Origin: Xenorhabdus innexi
GTDB taxonomy: Bacteria > Pseudomonadota > Gammaproteobacteria > Enterobacterales > Enterobacteriaceae
Length of the DNA: 64,000 bases
NCBI RefSeq assembly: GCF_002632485.1
Contig: NZ_NIBU01000006.1
Location: 1-64,000 of the forward strand
Reading direction: 5' to 3'
Of the stretch, positions 28,205 through 37,305 are shown piece after piece. Each line of letters begins with the position of its first letter. Within the stretch, counting starts at the first letter, position 1. Under the pieces are notes generated by a model. The model was given only the letters and a program-made list of their open reading frames with translations, was not told the DNA's origin and searched no databases. The translations under genes and the position numbers were made by a program.

Positions 28205-31200
28205 ATGATGCAACTGCCAAATGACATTAAACACACTCTGCAAAGTTGGTTACAGTCGGAATTAGCGAGTGAGCATGTGCCTACCGATACTGACTTTCTG
28301 GCTCTGGGTATTGAATCTCTCACGTTGATTAAATTTAAAAACACGATTAAATCCCAATATGGAGTAGATATTGGGATCGGGAAATTTTTTAAAGGGTTAT
28401 CGAATATTAATAAGGTTGCCAATTTCGTCACTCAGCAAGCTCAGCCGACTGTGGCTGACGGTACGAGTGATAAATTAACGATGCCGTTATCTGTACCGGA
28501 GGTGCCAACGCCACCACAGATACAGCCACAGGCAACTGTTACTATGCAACCTGTTACTATGCAACCTGTTACTATGCAGCCTGAGCCGCGAGCACCAGCA
28601 ACAGCTTCACACACATCTTCAGCATTATTGCCTCCGGTTCTGCCTGTTGTGACTGCCCGTGAAACCAAACACGAGTTTGATACTAAACAGGGCATTATGG
28701 TGGCTCAGTTAAACGCTATGCAGCAACTGTTCCAGCAGCAGTTAGCGGTATTGCAGAATATCAGGGGAGGAACCCCAGGCTTTGCAACGGCGAATCCACC
28801 GCCAGCGTCAGTATTGGCTCCGGTATCTACAGAGTCTGTATCATCAGGTAAAATTCCGCAGAACAGCACTCCGGCATCCGGTCAATCCAACGAAATCAGC
28901 CACTCTGAACAACCTCAGCCTGAAGCGTCTATGCCAGCAGTTTCATCAGGTGAAAAAGCCAAATTTACCTACAAACCGAGTAAGCTTTCAGAACCTGTTC
29001 AGTGTGATGCCGAAACAACCGCGTTTATTCAACAATACAGCGCGAAAACTATCGCTTCAAAAAACATGATTCAGAAATATCGCACAGCTCTGTGTGATAA
29101 CCGCAATGCGATCCAGTTCAACAGCAAACTCAAAGAGCTGTGTTACCCGATTGTGGGGAAAACAGCAAAAGGGGCACACTTTACCGATCTGGACGGTAAC
29201 GTTTTTACCGATATTGCGATGGGGTTCGGCGTCCACTTTTTTGGGCATAATCCGGATTTTATCCAACAGGCGTTGCAAAAGCGCATCCAGCACGGTTTTC
29301 ACCTTGGCCCCGTTGATGAATCTGGAATGGTTGTTGCCGATCTCATTACTGAAATCACCGGCGTTGAGCGGGTTGCTTTCACCAATTCAGGCACTGAGGC
29401 GATTATGCTGGCCTGTCGTGTGGCGAGAACTGCCAGCGGGAAACAAAAAATTGTCATCTTCAATAATGCCTATCACGGTCATTATACCGAGATCCTCTTT
29501 ATGGGCGGTATGAAGCAAGGAGAGCAGTTTCCTCAATCCAGCGGTATTCCTGACAATTTAGGGCAGGATATTGTGGTGCTTAATTATGGCGAACAGCAAA
29601 GTCTGGATTATATTGCGGCACACGGGCATGAAATCGCTATGGTTATGGTTGAGCCTGTCCAGTCACGTAATATCACTTTACGGCCGACATCTTTTATTCA
29701 GACGTTACGTAAAATCACCGCGCAACAGAATATCGTATTGCTATTTGACGAAATCATCACAGGGTTCCGTTATCACGCTCAGGGTGCCCAACATTATTAT
29801 CAGATCAAGGCCGATCTGGTGACTTATGGCAAAGTCATCGGTGGCGGTCTGCCCGTTGGTGTACTGGCTGGTAATGCCGCAGTGATGGACTATATTGATG
29901 GTGGTTTCTGGCAATTTGGTGATGCGTCATACCCGCCTAATGAAACCACCTTCTTTGCAGGAACGTTTTGTAAACATCCTTTGGCAATGGCAGCCGCCGA
30001 AGCGACGCTGTTACATATGAAAGCACAAGGGCCATCGTTACAGGCCGATTTGAACGACAGAACCACAGGATTCGTTAAACGGCTTAATGGGTTATTTACG
30101 GCGGCAAACAGCGGGATAGAAGTTGCGAATTTCGGCTCACTGTTCAAATTCAGCCAGAAGAAAAATCATGAATTGTTCTTCCATCACTTATTAATGAATG
30201 GCGTTTATACGTGGGAAGGGCGCACCTGTTTCCTCTCCACCGCCCATGATGATAATGTGTTGGAGGAGTGTTTTAATGCCTTCGAAAAAGCGGTTGAAGG
30301 GATTTCAGTTTCTTCTCGGTCTTCTTCTCAGGCATCTGCTGCTCGCCCGCTGGATAAACCGACCGCCGCGAAGATGCAGGAAACAACAGTTCTGGCTGAA
30401 CCCAGAATGCAGAAAAATCTGGCGATGCAGAGCTGGTATGATCCGGCAGCCTCCAAATCTTACAATGAATTCATTCAGTGTGTGGTGATTGATGAATTGC
30501 AACCCCGTCGTCTCAACAGCACCATTGAGTATCTATTCAGTCGCCACCAGCAGCTACAACAGGTATTTTGCCCTGAAACGTTTAAAACGGTAACGGGGCA
30601 ATTTGATTATCATGCTGCAATGCGTACTGAACAGCAGTCTCTTGATTCACCAGAGAAATTGTCTCAATGGCAACAAGCCTGTGTAGATGAAGAATTTATC
30701 CTCGATCGCGGGCCGATGTTCAGAGTGCATGTGGCGCAGATTGATTTGTCCAGACCATTATGGGGCGGGACTTCTTTGGCGCAGTACGCATCGGGTCATA
30801 ACAGGGTGGATATTTTACTTTTGGTTGCCCACCATACTATTGTTGATGGTGTCTCTTTAGATATCCTCATGGATGAGTTAGTCAATATTTATCATGGCGC
30901 TAGTGACTTACCCCCCGCTTTGCAATATCAGGATTATCTGGGGCAGTTGGCAGCATTCAAAAGGACAGCAGATTTTATTCATCAGAAATCATTCTGGCAT
31001 AAATATTTGTCTGGCTGGCAGAAGGATTTGGCTAATTTACCTGCACCAGTACCTGCTGTACTCACTGAAGAGGGGGATGCACTTGCTACAGGTGGCTTCC
31101 ATCTGGAGAAATTACCGGCTGAATTAACGGCAAAGATTTTGCACTACGCCACCGAACATCGTCTGACACCTTACATGTTGATGTATAGCATCTACTCCAT

Positions 31201-33826
31201 TTTTCTGGGATCGGTGCTTAAACAATCTCAGTTCGTTATGTCCACATCGGTGTCCGGGCGTAACTTTGAGAACTTTGATAACCTGATAGGGTTAACGACA
31301 GAGATGTTGCCCGTTCGGGTAAATATTTGTAACGAACAGCAACTTTTCAGCGAATATCTTGACCTGAGCTGTGAACAGTTGCTGGAGATCCTTTCCCATC
31401 AGGATGTGACCACTGATGATATCGTGATGCAAAATTCCAGTCTGGGCAATCGTCCGGAAATACTCACCCGTTATCTCAATTACGATTTCACTTTCAGCCC
31501 GCGCAAACTCAGCCTTAATGACAGTGGTAGCTGGTCGCTATTGCTGGATAACCCTAAACGCTACACGGTTGGTCAATTATCTTTGGATGTGTTCCAGAGC
31601 GAAAATAACCTGTATCTGAACTGGGAGCATGCGGTACAAGCCTACAGCAAGGTACAGATTAAAATATTGTCCGGCAAAATGAGGCAGTTATTGAGCTACG
31701 TGGTGAATGCGCCGGAGCAGGATGCACTGACTTTGGCTGATATTGCCACTTATCTGAAATCAATGGATACACCTTCTATTGCCATAGGGGCATTGAGGAA
31801 GGAGTTTCTCTATCAGGCACCGATCCATGCCCTGTTTGAGCAGCGTGCAGCCGATCAGCCACAGGCATGTGCAGTAGTGGATACCGGCTTGCCGGAAGGG
31901 GAGAAACAACTTTCCTTTGCTGAACTGAACCGTCAGGCAAATGCGTTGGCTCATCACTTGTTACATCAGGGATTACAGCCGGAAGAGCCTGTTTTTGTCC
32001 GTGTTCGCCGTGGCGTCCCTTTGGCTGTTTCTCTATTAGCTATATTGAAAGCGGGGGGCGTATATGTTCCTGTCGATAAGAAACTCCCTGTAACTCAGGT
32101 TGAGCATCTGCTTTCAGTGCTGACGCCACGATTTGCCCTTATCGACGGCGATTATGACATCTTTAACTCTCTCTCTCATGTTCAGTGCTTCGACTTTGAT
32201 AATGAAGAAACGCTGTTGCGTCAATGTGGTGTGGATGAGGGAAATACCGCGTTACTGCAAAATCCGGCAAAAGTTATTCCGGCAGGGCAGACTGCTTACA
32301 TAACCTGTACTTCTGGCAGTACGCAAAAAGCGAATTGCGTAATGAATTCTCATGGAGCCATCGCTCATCACTGCCTGATGATGAAAGAGTATCTGGCGAT
32401 CAGCGCCGCAGATCGGATGCTCCAGTTTACCGATTTATTCTGGGATATTGTTCTGGAAGAGCTGTTCCCTGTCTGGAGTGCGGGCGGTCGGGTTGTCTTT
32501 TTTGGTGATACACCCCCGGATACCTTTGCTGATTTTAATCAATTGCTGATTGAGCAACAGATCACGCTGGCTGATTTACCGTCTATTTACTGGCAGGGAT
32601 GGGTAGAGAGTCTGGACGATCCTGCGATGGATTATCCACCTCATTTACGCCGCATTTTAGTCGGGACAGAAAAAGTTGATCCCCAGACGCTTAAGAAGTG
32701 GCAGCAGCATGTGCCGAAAGGGGGAATTTTCTCCAATGCCTACGCTCAGACCGAAACGACCATTACGGCTACAGATTCGGTCATTACTGCTGATACATGG
32801 GTTGGTGAAACAGTACCGCTCGGCAAGCCGCTGGCGAATACCGGTTTTTATGTGCTGGACGAAGCCGGGCAGCCAGTGCCGCGTGGCGAACCGGGTGAAC
32901 TGTATATCGGCGGTCCGTTAGTCTCCAAAGGTTATTATGCTAATAGCGCTCTGACCGCCGCCAAGTATGTGGCTGATCCGTATATTCCGCGTGAAGCCTG
33001 CAACCATGCCACTCCGCTTATGTATAAAACCGGTGATTTGGTCAGCATGGATGAACAGGGATGCTTATCATTCCTCGGGCGTACCGATTTTCAAATTAAG
33101 GTACGTGGTTATCGGATTGAGCCGACTCAGTTGGAAAGTATTATCGGCCAATGGGAAGAAGTCGAACAGGTTGTACTGACGACAAACAGTGTGATTGATC
33201 CACGCATACCGGTGGCGGAAACAAAATTACTCTGCTACGTGCAGACTCAGGCTGATAAAACGGAACAAAAAGCGTTAAGTGAGCGGATACGCCAGTTTAT
33301 CCGTCGAAACTTTGCCCATTATATGCAGCCACATGCCATTATTTATCTGGCTGAGTTCCCTAAAACGACCAATGGCAAAGTCTCGATAAAGCTATTCCCT
33401 TTACAGCCCAGCTCGTTGCAGGTTAGTGCATTACCTCCGCATGGTTCTGACAGTACCGATAAAACCTCATCAACGGTCGATCTTAACAGCACGGCGGGTC
33501 GTTTGCTGGTGGCTCATCTTGGGCAACATGGGTTGAGTATGAATGAAAGTTTTGTGGCGCTAGGGGGAGATTCGCTAATCGCGATTAAAATTTTGTCTGC
33601 ATTGCAAAAAGAGTATGGCATGACGCTGAGATTGCCGGAGTTTATGGCCTGCGAAACATTGGCTGACCTGATCGAATGGATTGAATCGGCTTTGGCTCAG
33701 GGCAGGGTTACAAGCGACTCTCAGGCATCCTTACCAGATAGCCATGCGGAGATGGGGATGGTTGAGCAAAAGGTAAAACCCGTATTACAGGCTCGTAGTC
33801 GTAAAAAAAAGGTAATGGTTGAATGA
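28205..33826 (+). CDS. ACP-aminotransferase-C-A-PCP hybrid PKS/NRPS
   Basis: An 1,873-residue synthase. Domains: ACP (Ser38 in LGIES), Pro/Gln-rich linker, class III glutamate-1-semialdehyde-type aminotransferase (about 270-700; FTNSGTEA, FDEIITGFR, PLP Lys543), condensation (HHTIVDG, His877), adenylation (about 1,270-1,700) and PCP (Ser1790 in LGGDSL). The aminotransferase should turn the ACP-bound beta-keto chain into a beta-amino acyl chain, as in MycA; the C domain then joins it to the residue chosen by A. The A domain is atypical: A3 reads SGSTQKANC instead of SGTTGKPKG and A5 reads YAQTE instead of YGPTE, while the hinge and A10 lysine (TNGK) are kept. My manual 10-residue code is DIEALGAITK, which I cannot assign. 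The gene starts 4 bases after the PKS stop. Confidence 0.93.
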   Translation: MMQLPNDIKHTLQSWLQSELASEHVPTDTDFLALGIESLTLIKFKNTIKSQYGVDIGIGKFFKGLSNINKVANFVTQQAQPTVADGTSDKLTMPLSVPEVPTPPQIQPQATVTMQPVTMQPVTMQPEPRAPATASHTSSALLPPVLPVVTARETKHEFDTKQGIMVAQLNAMQQLFQQQLAVLQNIRGGTPGFATANPPPASVLAPVSTESVSSGKIPQNSTPASGQSNEISHSEQPQPEASMPAVSSGEKAKFTYKPSKLSEPVQCDAETTAFIQQYSAKTIASKNMIQKYRTALCDNRNAIQFNSKLKELCYPIVGKTAKGAHFTDLDGNVFTDIAMGFGVHFFGHNPDFIQQALQKRIQHGFHLGPVDESGMVVADLITEITGVERVAFTNSGTEAIMLACRVARTASGKQKIVIFNNAYHGHYTEILFMGGMKQGEQFPQSSGIPDNLGQDIVVLNYGEQQSLDYIAAHGHEIAMVMVEPVQSRNITLRPTSFIQTLRKITAQQNIVLLFDEIITGFRYHAQGAQHYYQIKADLVTYGKVIGGGLPVGVLAGNAAVMDYIDGGFWQFGDASYPPNETTFFAGTFCKHPLAMAAAEATLLHMKAQGPSLQADLNDRTTGFVKRLNGLFTAANSGIEVANFGSLFKFSQKKNHELFFHHLLMNGVYTWEGRTCFLSTAHDDNVLEECFNAFEKAVEGISVSSRSSSQASAARPLDKPTAAKMQETTVLAEPRMQKNLAMQSWYDPAASKSYNEFIQCVVIDELQPRRLNSTIEYLFSRHQQLQQVFCPETFKTVTGQFDYHAAMRTEQQSLDSPEKLSQWQQACVDEEFILDRGPMFRVHVAQIDLSRPLWGGTSLAQYASGHNRVDILLLVAHHTIVDGVSLDILMDELVNIYHGASDLPPALQYQDYLGQLAAFKRTADFIHQKSFWHKYLSGWQKDLANLPAPVPAVLTEEGDALATGGFHLEKLPAELTAKILHYATEHRLTPYMLMYSIYSIFLGSVLKQSQFVMSTSVSGRNFENFDNLIGLTTEMLPVRVNICNEQQLFSEYLDLSCEQLLEILSHQDVTTDDIVMQNSSLGNRPEILTRYLNYDFTFSPRKLSLNDSGSWSLLLDNPKRYTVGQLSLDVFQSENNLYLNWEHAVQAYSKVQIKILSGKMRQLLSYVVNAPEQDALTLADIATYLKSMDTPSIAIGALRKEFLYQAPIHALFEQRAADQPQACAVVDTGLPEGEKQLSFAELNRQANALAHHLLHQGLQPEEPVFVRVRRGVPLAVSLLAILKAGGVYVPVDKKLPVTQVEHLLSVLTPRFALIDGDYDIFNSLSHVQCFDFDNEETLLRQCGVDEGNTALLQNPAKVIPAGQTAYITCTSGSTQKANCVMNSHGAIAHHCLMMKEYLAISAADRMLQFTDLFWDIVLEELFPVWSAGGRVVFFGDTPPDTFADFNQLLIEQQITLADLPSIYWQGWVESLDDPAMDYPPHLRRILVGTEKVDPQTLKKWQQHVPKGGIFSNAYAQTETTITATDSVITADTWVGETVPLGKPLANTGFYVLDEAGQPVPRGEPGELYIGGPLVSKGYYANSALTAAKYVADPYIPREACNHATPLMYKTGDLVSMDEQGCLSFLGRTDFQIKVRGYRIEPTQLESIIGQWEEVEQVVLTTNSVIDPRIPVAETKLLCYVQTQADKTEQKALSERIRQFIRRNFAHYMQPHAIIYLAEFPKTTNGKVSIKLFPLQPSSLQVSALPPHGSDSTDKTSSTVDLNSTAGRLLVAHLGQHGLSMNESFVALGGDSLIAIKILSALQKEYGMTLRLPEFMACETLADLIEWIESALAQGRVTSDSQASLPDSHAEMGMVEQKVKPVLQARSRKKKVMVE
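28538..28582 (+). repeat. Three 15-bp tandem units in the linker after the ACP
   Basis: GTTACTATGCAACCT occurs three times in a row (one base change in the last copy), encoding VTMQP three times in the flexible ACP-aminotransferase linker. Confidence 0.95.
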
Positions 33827-35073
33827 AGGGGATCAATGGTTTTTATCCGTTATGGATTGGCATTGCCGTATCGATTTTTGGTAGTGAACTGACCGAATTT
33901 GCGTTCGGGTTGTGGTTGCTGGAGAAGCAGATGTCAGTCACTGCCTACACAAACATGTATCTGGTATTAGTGCTTCCGGCCTTTTTACTGATGCCGTTAG
34001 TCGGGTATGTGATCGATCACTACGATAAACGTAAAGTGTTATTACTGACCGAAGGCATTGCGGGTTTAGCGCTGGCGATTGTGCTTATCTGCAATCACTT
34101 TGGTTATCTCAATAATATTGTGGTTTATCTCTATATCGCATTAACCAGTGTGTTGACTGCGCTACAGATTGATTGTTACAGCACCCTGGTGTTCCGGCTG
34201 GTTCCGGCTGGTTCGCTGAATCGGGCGAATGCGTTGGGCAGCCTCAGTGATTCATTACCACAAATGCTTGCTCCGATTATCGGGGCGTTTCTGTTCTCAC
34301 ACTATGGTCTGGGGATTGTGCTGTCTATTGATCTGCTGACCTTCATGATCAGTGCATTTGCTGCCGGATTATTGTTCAGAGTCAGCGCAGTACAGTTTCT
34401 GCCGCATGATGATGGCACGCTCTCTAAATTGAACTGGAAAGCTATTTTTCCGGATATCGGGTGTGTCCGGTTGGTCAGGGCATCACCAGAAATGACTTAT
34501 ATGATTGCGTATACCTTCTTTAAAGCCATTCTGGTCGGGGGAACGTTAATCACGATTGTGCCTTATTTCACCAACTACTTTTCTGTTGCCGATGCGGGTT
34601 ACATGATGTCTATCGGTGGCGTCTCCATGGTGATTGTCAGCCTTATATCAGCATGGCGACCCACGATATTAAGGCGTATGCCGCTGTTGGCTCTGGAATT
34701 TTTGTTCGCGGCAGGTTTTGTGGTATTGACGCAGATAAAGAATATTTATGTCGCTGGTATTTGTATTGCGGTCAGCTTTATCACGATGCGGATAAGCATC
34801 ATCAAAATGCAAACGTTGTGGCAGACCACGGTGCCGAAAATATATCACGGTCGTGTCTTCGCGCTGCGTAATCTGGTTAAGACATTCAGCAGTTTCATTA
34901 TTTATCTCATCACCGGAATTGTATTGGATCTCTTACTGGCTCAAAAGAGTGGATGGGCGATTTGGGGGCAGGGTAACCCGATGGATTTTTACTTTATCGG
35001 GATCACCTTACTGATATTACCTCCCTTGCTTATCTCGACACGCAGATTATTAGTCGCTATAGGGGGGGAATAA
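33823..35073 (+). CDS. Major facilitator superfamily exporter of the cluster
   Basis: A 416-residue membrane protein with about 12 hydrophobic segments. The loop between helices 2 and 3 reads GYVIDHYDKRKVLL, the MFS G-x-x-x-D-(K/R)-x-G/R-(K/R)-(K/R) type signature. It resembles the MFS exporters often found within NRPS/siderophore clusters (EntS-like). The ATG overlaps the stop of the synthase gene by 4 bases (ATGA), so it is translationally coupled and most likely exports the product. Confidence 0.88.
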   Translation: MKGINGFYPLWIGIAVSIFGSELTEFAFGLWLLEKQMSVTAYTNMYLVLVLPAFLLMPLVGYVIDHYDKRKVLLLTEGIAGLALAIVLICNHFGYLNNIVVYLYIALTSVLTALQIDCYSTLVFRLVPAGSLNRANALGSLSDSLPQMLAPIIGAFLFSHYGLGIVLSIDLLTFMISAFAAGLLFRVSAVQFLPHDDGTLSKLNWKAIFPDIGCVRLVRASPEMTYMIAYTFFKAILVGGTLITIVPYFTNYFSVADAGYMMSIGGVSMVIVSLISAWRPTILRRMPLLALEFLFAAGFVVLTQIKNIYVAGICIAVSFITMRISIIKMQTLWQTTVPKIYHGRVFALRNLVKTFSSFIIYLITGIVLDLLLAQKSGWAIWGQGNPMDFYFIGITLLILPPLLISTRRLLVAIGGE

Positions 35074-35074
35074 T

Positions 35075-36097
35075 ATGCTCAGAATAGGCATTATCGGAAC
35101 GGGGGCTGTGGCGTGTTACTTAGCCCATCAATGTAAGCAACAAGGGTGTCAGGTCTTTTTATTATCTTCACGCGGTATAAGACATCAAGAACAGTACATC
35201 AGCCAGATACAGTTGTTCGATGAGACAAAATCGGCACGGTCAGCCAGTCAGGATCTCGGCAGTATTGTTATTGATGAACATCTCACGGACTACAGTGAAT
35301 TCTTGGCTAAAGAGTTCGATCAACTGTATGTGTGCAGTAAAACGGTCTCCAATCCGCATATTTGTCAGCAATTATCTCGTCATAAACGCAGCCTTCGCGG
35401 GCCGGTTATCTTATTTCAGAATGGTTTTGCCACAGAACGTCCATTCATTGATGAAGTATTGGGGGTCACGATTATTCGTGGAGTACTCAATTTTTCTGTG
35501 ACTCAGCATGGCAGGCAAAAACTGAAACTGAGGTTTCTGAAAACCAGCTATCTTGGCATTCCTGAACGAGCCAGAGAACGGACAGAAGCGGACATGCTAG
35601 CGGCGTTGGATTTACTCAATCGGGCAGGCATCCCCTTCGAAGGCTGTACTGATATAGAGCATAAAACCTTTGCTAAAAATACACTGAATGCGGCGGCCTC
35701 CGTGTGTGGATTGGTCCGTTCAGGCGTGGAAACGGCGATGCGCAATAGTAGCTCCCGAACCATGATCCAGTCGATTATTGATGAATGTACCGCCATTGGT
35801 GAGAAAGCCGGATATGTTGGCGATAGTGAAAACTTCCGCCGTCAGTCAATGGGCTATCTGATGTCCATTCCTGATTTTAAATCCTCTTTGGTGCTGGATG
35901 TTTTGTACGATAAAGAAACAGAGGCAGATACCCTGCTCGCTTCCTTTATCAAACTTAGCCAAAGCGTGGATATTGCGGTGCCAAATCTGGATTTTGTTTA
36001 TCGTTATTTCGATTTTTACAATACCTACGTAACCCAATCTTACATAAACCAATCTTATACATTCACGGATATGACTCTGGTCGAAGGGGATGCTTGA
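35075..36097 (+). CDS. PanE/ApbA-family (ketopantoate reductase-like) dehydrogenase
   Basis: A 340-residue NAD(P)H-dependent dehydrogenase. The N-terminal Rossmann motif is GIIGTGAVACYLA, an asparagine matching the PanE catalytic-site region is in FQNGFATE, and the family's Lys/Asn pair is in HKTFAKNTLNAAAS. Housekeeping PanE reduces ketopantoate. Relatives in secondary metabolism reduce other 2-keto acids, such as ketoisovalerate reductase in enniatin-type pathways. Here it could reduce a keto acid made by the aminotransferase at 20955. Its position one base after the exporter and overlapping the next start shows it belongs to the cluster. Confidence 0.85.
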   Translation: MLRIGIIGTGAVACYLAHQCKQQGCQVFLLSSRGIRHQEQYISQIQLFDETKSARSASQDLGSIVIDEHLTDYSEFLAKEFDQLYVCSKTVSNPHICQQLSRHKRSLRGPVILFQNGFATERPFIDEVLGVTIIRGVLNFSVTQHGRQKLKLRFLKTSYLGIPERARERTEADMLAALDLLNRAGIPFEGCTDIEHKTFAKNTLNAAASVCGLVRSGVETAMRNSSSRTMIQSIIDECTAIGEKAGYVGDSENFRRQSMGYLMSIPDFKSSLVLDVLYDKETEADTLLASFIKLSQSVDIAVPNLDFVYRYFDFYNTYVTQSYINQSYTFTDMTLVEGDA

Positions 36098-37305
36098 TGA
36101 GTGATACTACAACAAGGTTACTTGACGGTGGTGAAGGCGTTCTGAATAACGTATTTTCTCCTTATGCTGATTATTTTATCGATATGAACAGTCAGCGTAA
36201 TTCATTTATTGCAACACAACCTGTTGGGATCTATGAAAGTCAGATTAAGCATTACATCTGTCAGGAGTATTTTAATCACGAACAGAAAGGGCTGTGGGAA
36301 AAGATCCCGCAGTTTATAGCGCCCATTCAGGGACTGGAAAATATTGGTGATTTTATTACGGTTGATTACCAAGGGCGCGTTCCTATGATCGTGAGCAAAG
36401 TAGACAATGAGCGCTGTGCTGTATTTGAAAACGTGTGTCCACATCGGGGAGCGAGGATTGAAAGCCACACGGAAGGATGCAAAAAAGCCTTTGTTTGCCC
36501 TTATCATAGTTGGTCATTCAGCCATCAGGGGCATTTGATTGCGGCTCGCTGGCGGGAAGCATTCCCCGAAATACCTGAGCAATATTGTTCACTACATTCA
36601 ATCAGAGCTCAACAAAGGTTCAGTATGTTGTGGCAAATACCGAATGATCCGAAACCTGACTTTTCACTGGATAATTGGTTTGCTGCCATTGAAGATCAAA
36701 TGTCCGCTATCGGTTTTGAACAACATCAATTGCTGAATTCCCGCGAAAGAATGGTGCAGGCTAACTGGAAGCTGCTGATCGAAAACTTTATCGAATATTA
36801 TCATGTCCAGTCGTTACACCAGAAAAGTCTGGCACCCACGCTGAATGGTCAATTGCATTCGCTGGATTCTTTTGCTCAGCACGGTCGTATTCTGACTCCA
36901 CTGAAAAATCTGGCTAAGGTGCGTCAGCAGACACCTCATAAGATACGCAGGGAAATGGTTGCGACTTATTTACTGTTTCCTAACATCATTATCGGGGTAC
37001 AGCCTTATCATGTTTTTGTCTCTTTTTACCACCCTGTCTCAGCCAACCAAACCTGCTCGAAGACCTTCAACTTTATCCATAACGGGGATGAAAAGATAAA
37101 GGAAGTATGCCAGTTAGATGTGGAATATCTGGCGGAAGCGTTAGAAGAAGATTATGAGGCCATCGAACAAGTACAGAAAAATCTGGAAATATCCAGTGCT
37201 CAGAGCTTGCTGTATGGTGAGGCAGAATCACTTATCAGCCAGTTGCACCATAACTTAGCGGCAATTTTGCACCCCAATGGCAGGGAGAAAAACAGGCATG
37301 AATAA
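36097..37305 (+). CDS. Rieske non-haem iron oxygenase, alpha-subunit type
   Basis: A 402-residue ring-hydroxylating-oxygenase-type protein. The Rieske cluster ligands are Cys114-x-His116-x17-Cys134-x2-His137 (CPHRG, CPYHSW). The mononuclear iron site shows ENFIEYYHVQSLH with His236 and His241, and an acidic EEDYEA segment that may give the third ligand. No reductase or ferredoxin gene is in the cluster, so electrons must come from elsewhere. In viomycin, VioQ of this superfamily hydroxylates the capreomycidine residue; here the substrate is unknown. The ATG overlaps the previous TGA by one base. Confidence 0.88.
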   Translation: MSDTTTRLLDGGEGVLNNVFSPYADYFIDMNSQRNSFIATQPVGIYESQIKHYICQEYFNHEQKGLWEKIPQFIAPIQGLENIGDFITVDYQGRVPMIVSKVDNERCAVFENVCPHRGARIESHTEGCKKAFVCPYHSWSFSHQGHLIAARWREAFPEIPEQYCSLHSIRAQQRFSMLWQIPNDPKPDFSLDNWFAAIEDQMSAIGFEQHQLLNSRERMVQANWKLLIENFIEYYHVQSLHQKSLAPTLNGQLHSLDSFAQHGRILTPLKNLAKVRQQTPHKIRREMVATYLLFPNIIIGVQPYHVFVSFYHPVSANQTCSKTFNFIHNGDEKIKEVCQLDVEYLAEALEEDYEAIEQVQKNLEISSAQSLLYGEAESLISQLHHNLAAILHPNGREKNRHE

